Positions 23,863-32,642 of a stretch of DNA of 64,000 nucleotides are shown one piece after another. The stretch lies in contig NZ_JAUXXP010000049.1 of the NCBI RefSeq assembly GCF_030684895.1, positions 1-64,000 of the forward strand. Direction: 5' to 3'. The notes under the pieces were generated by a model. It was not told the origin of the DNA, did not search any database, and saw only the letters and a list, made by a program, of their open reading frames with translations. This stretch comes from Pseudomonas sp. Its GTDB lineage: Bacteria > Pseudomonadota > Gammaproteobacteria > Pseudomonadales > Pseudomonadaceae. A program made the translations under genes and the position numbers. Every line of letters starts with the position of its first letter. The first letter of the stretch is position 1.

Positions 23863-24693
23863 ATGCATCCCGCCGCCGAAGATTCGCCACTGGGCAAATC
23901 CAGCGAGTACATCGCTACCTACACCCCGTCTTTGTTGTTCCCGATTCCGCGTGCCGCTAAATGGGCCGAGTTGGGCCTGAGCGCCGAGACACTGCCGTAT
24001 CAGGGTGTGGATTTCTGGAACTGTTTCGAGCTGTCCTGGCTGTTGCCGTCGGGCAAGCCGGTGGTGGCCATGGGTGAGTTCGCCATTCCCGCCGACTCGC
24101 CAAATATCATCGAGTCAAAATCCTTCAAGCTGTACCTCAACTCGCTAAACCAGTCGGTGTTCAACACGCCTGACGAACTGGCGGCGGTGCTGGTGCAGGA
24201 CCTCTCGGCGGCCGCTGGCAAGCCGGTTGGCGTACGTGTGCGTAGCCTGGCTGAGGTAACCGCCGAGGGTGTGCAGGCCGCGTCAGGTGTCTGTGTTGAT
24301 GAGCTGGATGTGGTTATCAGCAACTATGCGCAGCCACAGCCTGAACTGCTGCGTTGCGATACGGAACGGGTGGTCGAAGAGACTCTGCACAGCCATCTGC
24401 TCAAGTCCAACTGTCCGGTCACCGGCCAGCCGGATTGGGGCACGCTGGTGGTGCAGTACCGTGGCTTGGCGCTGGATCACGCCAGTCTGCTGGCCTACCT
24501 GGTGAGCTTTCGCCAGCATGCGGATTTTCACGAGCAGTGCGTGGAGCGAATCTTTCTCGACTTGCAGCGCCTGCTCAAGCCTGAGCACCTGACGGTATAT
24601 GCGCGTTATGTGCGGCGTGGCGGGTTGGATATCAATCCCTATCGCAGCAGCAGGCCCTTCAGCCCGGATAATCACCGACTGGTGCGCCAGTAA
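23863..24693 (+). CDS. queF: NADPH-dependent 7-cyano-7-deazaguanine reductase (bimodular type)
   Basis: This 276-residue enzyme reduces preQ0 to preQ1 in queuosine tRNA modification. It is the long bimodular (YqcD-type) form. The NADPH motif [11 protein letters not shown] (about 84-94) is in the N-terminal module. The catalytic Cys184 ([14 protein letters not shown]) and Asp191 are in the C-terminal module. The N-terminal lead [20 protein letters not shown] is typical of gammaproteobacterial QueF. It is monocistronic, with a terminator 4 bases after the stop. Confidence 0.95.
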   Translation: MHPAAEDSPLGKSSEYIATYTPSLLFPIPRAAKWAELGLSAETLPYQGVDFWNCFELSWLLPSGKPVVAMGEFAIPADSPNIIESKSFKLYLNSLNQSVFNTPDELAAVLVQDLSAAAGKPVGVRVRSLAEVTAEGVQAASGVCVDELDVVISNYAQPQPELLRCDTERVVEETLHSHLLKSNCPVTGQPDWGTLVVQYRGLALDHASLLAYLVSFRQHADFHEQCVERIFLDLQRLLKPEHLTVYARYVRRGGLDINPYRSSRPFSPDNHRLVRQ

Positions 24694-24696
24694 TGC

Positions 24697-24724
24697 AAAA
24701 CCCCAGCTAGAGCTGGGGTTTTTG
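24697..24724 (+). terminator. rho-independent terminator after queF
   Basis: AAAACCCCAGCT-AG-AGCTGGGGTTTTT lies between convergent genes and is symmetrical enough to act in both directions. Confidence 0.9.
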
Positions 24725-24740
24725 TTAGTGCTGCGTGCGC

Positions 24741-25007
24741 TTAGATACCCATATTGGCCAGGCTCTGCACGATATTGCGCAGGGTGCCGGCAAGGGTCGG
24801 ATGGCTGGCTTCGAAGCGTTCCACCGCGAGGTTGACTCCGTCGATCAGGGTTGCGTCAGGGGCAGCTGCAGCCTGACGGGCCAGTTGCAGTTCAATTCCC
24901 TGGGTCAGCACAAACAGTTCGGCGCGTTCTTCTTCAGTCAGTGGCGGTTGCTCGGCCAGTTGGTCGCGCAGGTCTTGCAGTTGTTGCTGCAGGCGGCTTG
25001 CAGGCAT
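24741..25007 (-). CDS. DUF4404 family protein
   Basis: This 88-residue, mostly helical protein begins MPASRLQQQLQDLRDQLAEQPPLTEEERAEL and ends FEASHPTLAGTLRNIVQSLANMGI, the pattern of DUF4404. It is acidic and has no signal peptide. Function is unknown. The start is preceded by AAAGGGAGAACTCC. It is convergent with queF across a shared terminator. Confidence 0.75.
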   Translation of the reverse strand: MPASRLQQQLQDLRDQLAEQPPLTEEERAELFVLTQGIELQLARQAAAAPDATLIDGVNLAVERFEASHPTLAGTLRNIVQSLANMGI

Positions 25008-25155
25008 GGAGTTCTCCCTTTGTTAGTCGACAGATTGACTGACCTTGCGCAGGGGCGAAAGGTTCTGCATGCCTTCAGGTTAATCCAAGCCGGCAGGCTT
25101 TGCTTGCTTTGGGTCAAGCTTGAGGCACCGATTCAGCAGGCAATCTGGCCCTGGC

Positions 25156-25866
25156 TCAGGGCTTTTCGCCCTTGTGGCGACGCAGGCTGAGGTCCGCCAG
25201 GCAGGTGGGCAGGTCGCTGAGTTGGTCGATTACCGAGTGCACGCCAAGGCGGTACAGGCTCAATGTGGCCTGGCTGCGCAGTCGATCGCGTTCGCCCATT
25301 GGCAGGCTTTGCCAGTCAGCCGGTGCTAGGCCGCACAGCGGGCCGCTGATGGCCAGGCCGATGGTCCAGATACCGGCATTCAGTGCTGCTTGTAGCAGGC
25401 GCGGTTCGCCGCTGACCAGCACGCAGCCTTCCAGCTGATTTACCTGCAGTTCTAGTAGGCTGAGCCAGATAGCATCGGGCGCCGGCCAGGGGCGATGGTT
25501 GTGGCTGGGTGTACCTGTCAGCCAGTCGGGGATGGCGCTGGCCAGACTGATGCTGGCGTCACGCGGCAGTTCATCCAGCCAGGCGCAGGGCACCGCTTGC
25601 TGGTGCAGCTGTTCAAGCAAGGGCAGGGCAGCATACGTGGCTTCGGCATGCTCGCATGCGGTCTCGCAGAGGGCCTGCTGGTAGGTTTGCCACTCTTCAG
25701 TCAAAGGCTCACGGCCCAGAGCGTGCGGCAGGCTCTGCAGATTGGCTGCCTTTGGGTAGAGGCGTTGAAGGGTGAGGGGGATGGTGCGAGCGCCAAAATC
25801 AACCAGGCAGCCGGACAGGCTAAACAATATGGCGTTGAAAGCGGGCAGGCTGGCGGGCGTTTTCAT
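25156..25866 (-). CDS. phosphonoacetaldehyde hydrolase-like HAD protein lacking catalytic residues
   Basis: This 236-residue protein follows phosphonoacetaldehyde hydrolase (PhnX) along its length. Its segments are an opening AILFSLSGCLVDFGA, RPWPAPDAIWLSLLELQV (about 121-138), then CVLVSGEPRLLQAALNAGIWTIGLAISG and a C-terminal VIDQLSDLPTCLADL. The first motif should be FD-W-A-G-T, with the Asp nucleophile; here it is FSLSGC (Ser16). The motif expected to read VGDT is VSGE, and no lysine stands where PhnX has its Schiff-base lysine. The fold is probably kept but activity lost, so it may be a regulatory or binding pseudoenzyme. No phosphonate genes are adjacent. Confidence 0.75.
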   Translation of the reverse strand: MKTPASLPAFNAILFSLSGCLVDFGARTIPLTLQRLYPKAANLQSLPHALGREPLTEEWQTYQQALCETACEHAEATYAALPLLEQLHQQAVPCAWLDELPRDASISLASAIPDWLTGTPSHNHRPWPAPDAIWLSLLELQVNQLEGCVLVSGEPRLLQAALNAGIWTIGLAISGPLCGLAPADWQSLPMGERDRLRSQATLSLYRLGVHSVIDQLSDLPTCLADLSLRRHKGEKP

Positions 25867-26099
25867 GGGCCGTCCTTGAAAATGGTCTAGTCCAGGCTAG
25901 CGCCTTCAGGTTACAGGCAGATGAAGGCTTTATTTCTCTACGCATGCAGCTGATCGCTGAGCTGTACGGCAACCGACGGTAAGATTTTTCAGCTATTTGT
26001 TCGTCCGCTATGCTGCCTATTTAGGGGGCTGCCGCCTTATACTGCGCGGCCTGATTTGGCCGCCTGCGGCAGCCTGAGCATTTTCAAGGAGCGACTGTG

Positions 26100-26801
26100 A
26101 TGCGTGTGACCGGTGCAAGCTGGATTGAACGATTGAGCCTGTTAATAGCCTGTGCCGGTGTGCTGTTGTTGCCTGCACTGGCGCAAGCCAATGAAGAAGA
26201 CCCTTGGCAGGGCTACAACCGCTTTATGTTCCGGGTCAACGATAACGTTGATACCTACACCCTCAAACCATTGGCTAAGGGGTATCAGGCGGTGACGCCG
26301 CAGTTTGTTGAAGACGGTGTAAGCAATGTCTTTCGCAATATCGGTGATGTTCGCAATCTGGCCAACAACCTGTTGCAGGCTAAGCTGCACAACGCTGGCG
26401 TGGACAGTGGTCGCTTGATCTTCAATACCACCTTCGGTCTGCTTGGGTTCTTTGATGTAGCGACGAAAATGGGGCTGCAGCGCAGCGATGAGGATTTTGG
26501 TCAGACACTCGGCGCTTGGGGGTTGGCGAGCGGTCCTTACGTGGTGCTGCCACTGCTGGGGCCGAGCACCGTGCGTGATACCTTTGGTCGCGTCCCTGAC
26601 GCCATGTTGACTGCACCCATGCACATCGACCATGTACCTACGCGTAATGTGGTGATCGGTGTGGAGACAGTTAGCCTGCGGGCCAGCTTGCTCAAGGCTG
26701 AGCGTATGGTCAGTGGTGACAAGTACATCTTTATCCGCAATGCCTACCTGCAGAATCGCGAATTCAAAGTGCGCGATGGCGAGGTCGAAGACGATTTCTG
26801 A
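26100..26801 (+). CDS. mlaA: MlaA/VacJ-family outer-membrane lipid-asymmetry protein
   Basis: This 233-residue protein has an N-terminal signal sequence (cleavage near LAQA-NEEDPW). The conserved VacJ block is DPWQGYNRFMFRVNDNVDTYTLKPLAKGYQ, followed by FNTTFGLLGFFDVATKMGL and DFGQTLGAWGLASGPYVVLPLLGPSTVRDTFG. MlaA removes misplaced phospholipids from the outer leaflet together with porins and the Mla system. No lipobox cysteine is visible at the cleavage site, so it may not be lipidated. AAGGAG stands 8 bases before the ATG at 26100; a GTG one codon earlier is possible. The synteny with PilZ, RssB-like, STAS and tal genes matches P. aeruginosa as I remember it. Confidence 0.88.
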   Translation: MRVTGASWIERLSLLIACAGVLLLPALAQANEEDPWQGYNRFMFRVNDNVDTYTLKPLAKGYQAVTPQFVEDGVSNVFRNIGDVRNLANNLLQAKLHNAGVDSGRLIFNTTFGLLGFFDVATKMGLQRSDEDFGQTLGAWGLASGPYVVLPLLGPSTVRDTFGRVPDAMLTAPMHIDHVPTRNVVIGVETVSLRASLLKAERMVSGDKYIFIRNAYLQNREFKVRDGEVEDDF

Positions 26802-26819
26802 GTCGTCTTTTGTGTGGCG

Positions 26820-26848
26820 AAGGCGGCTATAAAAGGCCGCCTTTTTGT
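26820..26848 (+). terminator. rho-independent terminator after mlaA
   Basis: AAGGCGGC-TATAAAAG-GCCGCCTTTTTG lies between the convergent mlaA-like and PilZ genes. Confidence 0.88.
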
Positions 26849-26861
26849 TGTCTAAGCCTTG

Positions 26862-27161
26862 TCAGTTCATGGAAATAATCGCCAAGCCTAATGCCTGGCG
26901 GCCATCTTCCGTCGTGCTGACGCGCATCACTTCGGCTTGGGCGTCCAGGCCGCGTAATTCGTTGTGATCAGAGGCGATGTGCACGCGCACCTTGTCGCCC
27001 ATCTTCACCGCGCTCTCGGCTTCCAGCTGCATGCCGGTGCTGGACAGGTCGAGACACAGTGCGGGAATTTCCTTGCCGTCATGGTGCAGGGTGACGGGGG
27101 CCTCTAGCCGCATGCGGATGTAATCGCGTTTCTCACTGTAAGCACGATCATTTTGGCTCAT
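26862..27161 (-). CDS. PilZ domain protein, predicted c-di-GMP receptor
   Basis: This 99-residue single PilZ domain has both binding motifs: RDYIR (RxxxR type) near residue 12 and DLSSTGMQL (D/NxSxxG) near 38. It should bind cyclic di-GMP. No effector domain is attached, so it would act by partner binding. It is convergent with mlaA and divergent from the RssB-like regulator gene. The start is preceded by AAGAGGAAAAAGCCC. Confidence 0.9.
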   Translation of the reverse strand: MSQNDRAYSEKRDYIRMRLEAPVTLHHDGKEIPALCLDLSSTGMQLEAESAVKMGDKVRVHIASDHNELRGLDAQAEVMRVSTTEDGRQALGLAIISMN

Positions 27162-27378
27162 GGGCTTTTTCCTCTTGTTATGGGGGGCTGTCCTGCAGCT
27201 CTTATAACCTTCGCCGATTTGAGGTGTAAAGTCGTAGGGCGACGACCGGCATGCGCTTGAATCACGTTGCGGATGGGAGTACCGTCTGCGCCTTGAAGCA
27301 AGCCGAGTTCGCGCCTGCAGACACTAGCTCTGCATGCATAAGCCAACCCATACCCGGCGCAGTTTGCCTGGATACCTC

Positions 27379-28563
27379 ATGCACAAAACCAGTGCCACGC
27401 TGCTGATAATCGATGACGACGACGTAGTGCGTGCGAGCCTCGCAGCCTACCTGGAAGACAGTGGTTTTCATGTGCTGCAGGCCGCCAATGGCTTGCAGGG
27501 GCTGGAAGTCTTTCATGCCGAGTCGCCGGATCTGGTGATCTGCGATCTGCGCATGCCGCAAGTCGATGGCCTCGAGCTGATCCGCCGTATCAACGCCCTG
27601 CAAGTGGAAACCCCGGTGATCGTGGTGTCCGGTGCAGGCGTGATGAGCGATGCCGTCGAGGCCTTGCGCCTGGGCGCTGCCGATTACCTGATCAAACCCC
27701 TGGCCGATCTTGCCGTGCTTGAGCATTCAGTGCGCCGCGCGCTGGATCGCGCCAACTTGCGCCTGGAAAACCAGCGCTACCGCGACGAGCTGGAAACCGC
27801 CAACCGCGAACTGCAAGCCAGCCTGCACCTGTTGCAGGAAGATCAGAACGCCGGGCGCCAGGTGCAGATGAACATGCTGCCGGTGACGCCCTGGCAGGCC
27901 GATGGCTTGAACTTCGCCCACCAGATCATTCCTTCGCTGTACCTGTCGGGCGACTTTGTCGACTATTTCCGTGTGGATGACAGCCGTATCGCGTTTTATC
28001 TGGCCGATGTGTCCGGGCATGGCGCGTCTTCGGCCTTTATCACCGTGTTGCTGAAGTTTATGACCACCCGCCTGCTCTACGAGTCGCGCCGCGGTGGCAA
28101 CTTGCCAGATTTCAAACCCTCTGAAGTGCTCGGCCATATCAACCGTGGCCTGATTAACTGCAAGCTGGGCAAGCACGTGACCATGCTCGGTGGCGTGATC
28201 GACCAGGCCAACAACCGCCTGACCTACAGCATTGGCGGCCATCTGCCGCTGCCGGTGCTCTACAGCGACGGCCAAGCGCATTACCTGGAAGGGCGTGGCC
28301 TGCCGGTTGGATTGTTTGTTGAGGCTGAATACAACGATCTGGAGCTTGAGCTGCCTGAGGCCTTCAGCTTGACGCTGCTCTCCGATGGCATCCTTGATCT
28401 GCTGCCGGGCGATACCTTGAAAGACAAGGAAACCCTGCTGCCGCAGCTGATCAGTTCCGCAGGTGGCACCCTAGATGGCTTGCGCAAGGCTTTTGGGCTG
28501 GCCAATCTGGGGGATATGCCGGATGATATTGCCTTGCTGGTGTTAAGCAGGAACCTTGCATGA
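27379..28563 (+). CDS. response regulator with PP2C-type phosphatase domain (RssB/HsbR-like)
   Basis: This 394-residue protein has a receiver domain (about 1-125: acidic pocket IDDDD, phospho-acceptor Asp56 in VICDLRMP, Lys106 in LIKPL), a coiled linker (about 130-165) and a PP2C/SpoIIE-type phosphatase domain (SGDFVDYFRV, LADVSGHGASSA, LLSDGILDL). It should dephosphorylate the STAS protein encoded directly downstream, in a partner-switching module linked to the general stress sigma factor or motility-to-biofilm control. The two genes overlap by ATGA. The ATG at 27379 is chosen because it starts at the receiver domain; an in-frame ATG at 27334 would add 15 residues. Confidence 0.88.
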   Translation: MHKTSATLLIIDDDDVVRASLAAYLEDSGFHVLQAANGLQGLEVFHAESPDLVICDLRMPQVDGLELIRRINALQVETPVIVVSGAGVMSDAVEALRLGAADYLIKPLADLAVLEHSVRRALDRANLRLENQRYRDELETANRELQASLHLLQEDQNAGRQVQMNMLPVTPWQADGLNFAHQIIPSLYLSGDFVDYFRVDDSRIAFYLADVSGHGASSAFITVLLKFMTTRLLYESRRGGNLPDFKPSEVLGHINRGLINCKLGKHVTMLGGVIDQANNRLTYSIGGHLPLPVLYSDGQAHYLEGRGLPVGLFVEAEYNDLELELPEAFSLTLLSDGILDLLPGDTLKDKETLLPQLISSAGGTLDGLRKAFGLANLGDMPDDIALLVLSRNLA

Positions 28564-29054
28564 ACCCTGGGATAAGCCCCGGTAGAATCCAGTTTGCCGA
28601 ACAAGATGGCACCTTCATCTTGAAGTTTGTCGGTGAAGTGCGCCTGACGCTGTGTTCGGCCCTGGATTCGACCATCGAGAAAATCTTCACCGCGCTGAAT
28701 TTCTCAGCCATCGTGATTGATCTCACCGAGACTCGCAGTATTGATAGCACGACCCTTGGCCTGCTGGCCAAGCTGTCGATTCTCTCGCGGCAGAAGATCG
28801 GCCTGCTGCCGACAGTGGTGACCACTCACGCCGATATCACGCGCTTGCTGCAGTCGATGGGGTTTGATCAGGTCTTCAATATCGTCGACACGCCAGTGCC
28901 GTGCCCGGATTGTCTGGATGATCTGCCATCGCAGGATCAATCAGAAGAGTTGGTGCGCGCCAAGGTGCTGGAAGCGCACCGCATTCTGATGGGCTTGAAT
29001 GAATCCAATCGCGAAGCCTTCCACGATCTGGTCAATGCCCTCGAACATCACTGA
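28560..29054 (+). CDS. STAS-domain anti-sigma factor antagonist
   Basis: This 164-residue protein has a STAS domain (about 8-105) with the phosphorylation site region RSIDSTTLGLLAKLS, where Ser63 is the likely acceptor. A C-terminal extension (about 110-164) contains CPDCLDD and a helical end. It should be the substrate of the upstream PP2C response regulator and bind an anti-sigma factor when unphosphorylated. The ATGA overlap means coupled translation. No anti-sigma kinase gene is nearby. Confidence 0.88.
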   Translation: MNPGISPGRIQFAEQDGTFILKFVGEVRLTLCSALDSTIEKIFTALNFSAIVIDLTETRSIDSTTLGLLAKLSILSRQKIGLLPTVVTTHADITRLLQSMGFDQVFNIVDTPVPCPDCLDDLPSQDQSEELVRAKVLEAHRILMGLNESNREAFHDLVNALEHH

Positions 29055-29072
29055 TTAAAGTGGTTAAACAAA

Positions 29073-29098
29073 CGGGGCGCTCAATGAGCGCCCCTTTT
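29073..29098 (+). terminator. bidirectional terminator between STAS and tal genes
   Basis: GGGGCGCTC-AAT-GAGCGCCCCTTTT is a 9-base GC stem between convergent genes. Confidence 0.85.
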
Positions 29099-29111
29099 GC
29101 ATTCAGGCCAT

Positions 29112-30038
29112 TTAGGTTTGAGCGGTCAGCAGTTTTTCCAGCTTTTCCTGATCGCGGGCAAACAGACGAATGCCTTCGGCGAGCTTTTCGGTGCCCATGG
29201 CATCTTCGTTCATCGCCCAGCGGAATTGGCTTTCGCTCAGGCTCTGCTTGGCTTCGGCAGCCTTGCCAGGGCTGAGCTGGCGCGCCAGTGGCTGCTGATC
29301 ATCGGCCAGTTGCTGCAACAGCTCGGGGCTGATGGTCAGGCGGTCACAGCCGGCCAATTGTTCGATCTGGCCGATATTGCGGAAGCTCGCGCCCATTACC
29401 ACGGTCTGGTAGGTGTTGGCCTTGTAGTAGTTGTAGATGCGCGTAACCGACTGCACGCCTGGGTCTTCTGCGCCGACAAAATCGCGGCCTTCGGCCTTCT
29501 TGTACCAGTCGTAGATACGCCCGACGAAGGGCGAAATCAGAAAGACACCGGCATCGGCGCAGGCCTGGGCCTGAGCGAAGCTGAACAGCAGGGTCAGGTT
29601 GCACTGGACACCCGCCTTTTCCAGCTGCTCGGCAGCGCGGATGCCTTCCCAGGTCGAGGCGATCTTGATCAGCACGCGCTCACGGCCAATGCCAGCTTCT
29701 TCATACAGACCAATCAGGCGTTCGGCGCGGCGCAGGGTGGCCTGGGTGTCGAACGACAGGCGTGCATCCACCTCGGTGGAGATGCGACCGGGGATGATTT
29801 TGAGGATTTCACCGCCCACCGCGACGCCAAAATGGTCGCAGGCCAGGCCCAAGTCGCCATTACTGGCAGTCACTGCGTTTTTCAGCAGTTCGCTGTAACC
29901 AGGCATGGCAGCGGCTTTGAGCAGCAAGGAAGGGTTGGTGGTGGCATCGACCGGCTTCAGGCGGGTGATGGCGTCGAGGTCGCCGGTATCGGCGACCACG
30001 GTGGTGAACTGCTTGAGTTGATCCAGCTTGGAGGTCAT
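29112..30038 (-). CDS. tal: transaldolase
   Basis: This 308-residue TalB-type transaldolase catalyses dihydroxyacetone transfer in the non-oxidative pentose phosphate pathway. The Schiff-base Lys125 is in [12 protein letters not shown], and [12 protein letters not shown] and [12 protein letters not shown] are conserved. The start at 30038 gives the standard N-terminus ([19 protein letters not shown]); the longer frame extends into dusA. dusA lies 41 bases upstream on the same strand. Confidence 0.95.
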   Translation of the reverse strand: MTSKLDQLKQFTTVVADTGDLDAITRLKPVDATTNPSLLLKAAAMPGYSELLKNAVTASNGDLGLACDHFGVAVGGEILKIIPGRISTEVDARLSFDTQATLRRAERLIGLYEEAGIGRERVLIKIASTWEGIRAAEQLEKAGVQCNLTLLFSFAQAQACADAGVFLISPFVGRIYDWYKKAEGRDFVGAEDPGVQSVTRIYNYYKANTYQTVVMGASFRNIGQIEQLAGCDRLTISPELLQQLADDQQPLARQLSPGKAAEAKQSLSESQFRWAMNEDAMGTEKLAEGIRLFARDQEKLEKLLTAQT

Positions 30039-30079
30039 GACACAGCCTTGTCGTTGCAGGTGCACCGACCTTACCCGAG

Positions 30080-31075
30080 TCAGCGGCCTTGCAGCAATTG
30101 CGCCGCTTGATCGAACAGCGCCAGTGGTTCGCTGGTCTTGTGAATATCCACCGAGAGCAGCTGGCGAAAGCGTCGCGCGCCATTGAAACCCTGGCCCAGG
30201 CCGAGCATATGGCGGGTGATGTGGTGCATGCTGCCGCCTTCGGCGAGGTGCGCGGCGATATAGCCGCGCATGCTCAGCATGGCCTCGAAGCGGCTCATTA
30301 CGGCGCGCGTTGAGCCAAACAGCTGCTGGTCCACTTGGGCCAACAGGTAAGGGTTGTGGTACGCCTCGCGGCCCAGCATCACACCGTCGAAGGTTTGCAG
30401 GTGCTGCTGGCAATCTTCCAGGGTCTTGATGCCGCCATTGAGGATTATTTCCAGCTCGGGGAAGTCCTGCTTGAGCTGCGCCGCCACCTCGTAGCGTAGC
30501 GGCGGCACTTCGCGGTTCTCCTTGGGCGAGAGGCCCTCCAGGATGGCGATCCGCGCATGCACAGTAAAACTGCGGCAGCCGGCATCACGCACGGTGCCGA
30601 CGAAATCGCACAGCTCGGCATAGCTGTCGCGGCCGTTGATACCAATGCGGTGCTTCACCGTCACCGGGATGCTTACCGCATCCTGCATGGCCTTGACGCA
30701 ATCGGCGACCAGCTGCGGATGGCCCATCAGGCAAGCGCCGATCATGTTGTTCTGCACCCGGTCACTGGGGCAGCCCACATTGAGGTTGACCTCGTTATAG
30801 CCTGCTTCTTGTGCCAGCTTGGCGCAGGCCGTCAGATCCGCCGGCACGCTGCCTCCCAGCTGCAGGGCCAGCGGATATTCGGCCACGCTGTGGCGCAGAA
30901 AACGCGCCGTATCGCCATGCAGAATGGCCCCAGTGGTGACCATCTCGGTATACAACAGGGCGTGCTGAGATAGCTGGCGCAAGAAGAAGCGGCAGTGCCG
31001 ATCAGTCCAATCCATCATCGGCGCTACACTAAAACGCCTAGATATAGCTTGTTGATTTAAATTGATATTTTTCAA
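30080..31075 (-). CDS. dusA: tRNA-dihydrouridine synthase A
   Basis: This 331-residue FMN enzyme reduces U20/U20a in tRNA. The FMN-binding start is [15 protein letters not shown]. The catalytic Cys102 is in [14 protein letters not shown], and [10 protein letters not shown] and [15 protein letters not shown] are typical. The N-terminal SVAPMMDW is essential, yet no ATG precedes it. An in-frame TAA at 31076-31078 leaves TTG at 31073-31075 as the only common start, with a poor ribosome binding site. The internal ATG at 31018 would remove the FMN segment. tal follows downstream, as in P. aeruginosa. Confidence 0.9.
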   Translation of the reverse strand: MKNINLNQQAISRRFSVAPMMDWTDRHCRFFLRQLSQHALLYTEMVTTGAILHGDTARFLRHSVAEYPLALQLGGSVPADLTACAKLAQEAGYNEVNLNVGCPSDRVQNNMIGACLMGHPQLVADCVKAMQDAVSIPVTVKHRIGINGRDSYAELCDFVGTVRDAGCRSFTVHARIAILEGLSPKENREVPPLRYEVAAQLKQDFPELEIILNGGIKTLEDCQQHLQTFDGVMLGREAYHNPYLLAQVDQQLFGSTRAVMSRFEAMLSMRGYIAAHLAEGGSMHHITRHMLGLGQGFNGARRFRQLLSVDIHKTSEPLALFDQAAQLLQGR

Positions 31076-31212
31076 TTAATTGACCGGTGAATTGCTGCGT
31101 TCTGACGCGCTGTTGCATATGAGTTGCATGCAACGGGCATGGCTGGTACGTGTGGGCGGCATTATACAGGCGCGCCGTGGAGCATATCGATTCACTTCGG
31201 GAGAAGTCATCT

Positions 31213-31974
31213 TCAGGCGCCCAGCACCGCATCACCGAGAAACTTGCTGAGGAATTGTTGGGTGCGCAGCTCGCGCGGGCTGCTGAACAGCTGTTTGGCG
31301 TCGCCCTGTTCGACGATCACACCCTTGTCGATAAAGATCGCGCGGTTGGCCACGTCACGGGCAAAGCTCATTTCGTGGGTGACGATCACCAGGGTACGCT
31401 TTTCTTCGGCCAGGCCGCGGATGGTGGCGAGCACTTCACCGACCAGTTCGGGGTCGAGGGCTGAGGTGGGTTCGTCGAAGAGGATCACGTCCGGTTCCAT
31501 GGCCAGGGCGCGTGCGATGGCTACCCGCTGTTGTTGGCCGCCGGAAAGACGTTTGGGATAGGCGTCTTCCTTGCCGGCCAGACCAACTTTGGCCAGTAGG
31601 GCGCGGCCACGGCTGGTGGCTGACGCACGCGCTTGCTTCTTCACCACCAGTGGGCCTTCGATAACGTTCTCCAGCGCGGTGCGGTGGGGGAACAGATTGA
31701 AACTCTGGAACACAAAACCGACATGCTGGCGCAGTTTACGTACCAGTGTTTGTTGTTGGCTGAGTGGTCGGGCCGCGTCGATTTCGATGTTGCCAACGCG
31801 GATCGTGCCGCCAGTCGGTTCCTCCAGCAGGTTCAGGCAGCGCAGCAGGGTGGTCTTGCCTGAGCCGCTCGGGCCGATAATCGCCACCACCTCGCCGGGC
31901 TGGATATCCAGGTTGATTCCTTTGAGGACTTCCTGGCCTTTGAATGATTTGCTCAGGTTGCGCACGCTGATCAT
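31213..31974 (-). CDS. tcyN: cystine-type amino-acid ABC transporter, ATP-binding protein
   Basis: This 253-residue polar amino-acid ATPase has Walker [10 protein letters not shown], signature LSGGQQQRVAIARAL, Walker B VILFDEPTSALD and the switch His in VIVTHEM. It energises the permease whose gene overlaps upstream by 4 bases (ATGA). With the binding protein and the D-cysteine desulfhydrase gene further upstream, the set matches the E. coli tcyJ-dcyD-tcyLN group, so L-cystine and related compounds are the likely cargo. Confidence 0.85.
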   Translation of the reverse strand: MISVRNLSKSFKGQEVLKGINLDIQPGEVVAIIGPSGSGKTTLLRCLNLLEEPTGGTIRVGNIEIDAARPLSQQQTLVRKLRQHVGFVFQSFNLFPHRTALENVIEGPLVVKKQARASATSRGRALLAKVGLAGKEDAYPKRLSGGQQQRVAIARALAMEPDVILFDEPTSALDPELVGEVLATIRGLAEEKRTLVIVTHEMSFARDVANRAIFIDKGVIVEQGDAKQLFSSPRELRTQQFLSKFLGDAVLGA

Positions 31975-32642
31975 GGGGTGTCCTGCTCGTGTTTGTTGAC
32001 GCGTGCTTCCAGACGGCCTTGCAGGTGGGCCAGAACGCTGGCCAATACCCAGTAAATCAGCGCGGCAGCCAGGTACATGGTGAAAATCTCGAAGGTGCGC
32101 GCGGTGATCAATTGCGCCTGACGGAACAACTCTGGGACCTGGATGGTGGCGGCCAGGGCGGTGTCTTTGACCAGTGAGATAAAGCTGTTACCCAGCGGCG
32201 GCAGGGCGGTACGCGCGGCCTGCGGCAGGATGGTGCGATAAAGCGTCTGCACGCGGTTCATGCCGATGCTGGCCGAGGCCTCCCACTGGCCACGATCAAT
32301 CGAGGCGATGGCGGCGCGCAGGATTTCCGAGATATAGGCCGCCATATTCAGGGAGAAGCCGATCAAGGCCGCTGGCAGCGGTTCCAGCTGAATACCCACC
32401 TGCGGCAAGCCGTAATAGATCATAAACAGCTGCACCAGCAGCGGGGTGCCACGGAAGAACGAGACGTAGATGCGCACCAGCCAGCGAACAGGGGGGATGG
32501 CATAGAGGTGCGAAATGGCCAGGACAAAGCCCAGCAGGAGTCCGAAGAACATCCCGCCAAGGCTCAGCACCACAGTGTAGAGCGCGCCCTTGAGGAGAAA
32601 GGGCGCGGAGTTCAGCGCAAGCTGCAGGCTTGCTTCGATCAT
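31971..32642 (-). CDS. tcyL: cystine-type amino-acid ABC transporter, permease
   Basis: This 223-residue inner-membrane protein of the HisMQ type has about five helices, with the EAA-loop region (EILRAAIASIDRGQWEASASIGM, about 90-112). It overlaps both neighbouring genes by 4 bases, so the three transporter genes are translated as one unit. Only one permease gene is present, so a homodimer is expected. The cystine specificity is inferred from the operon. Confidence 0.85.
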   Translation of the reverse strand: MIEASLQLALNSAPFLLKGALYTVVLSLGGMFFGLLLGFVLAISHLYAIPPVRWLVRIYVSFFRGTPLLVQLFMIYYGLPQVGIQLEPLPAALIGFSLNMAAYISEILRAAIASIDRGQWEASASIGMNRVQTLYRTILPQAARTALPPLGNSFISLVKDTALAATIQVPELFRQAQLITARTFEIFTMYLAAALIYWVLASVLAHLQGRLEARVNKHEQDTP

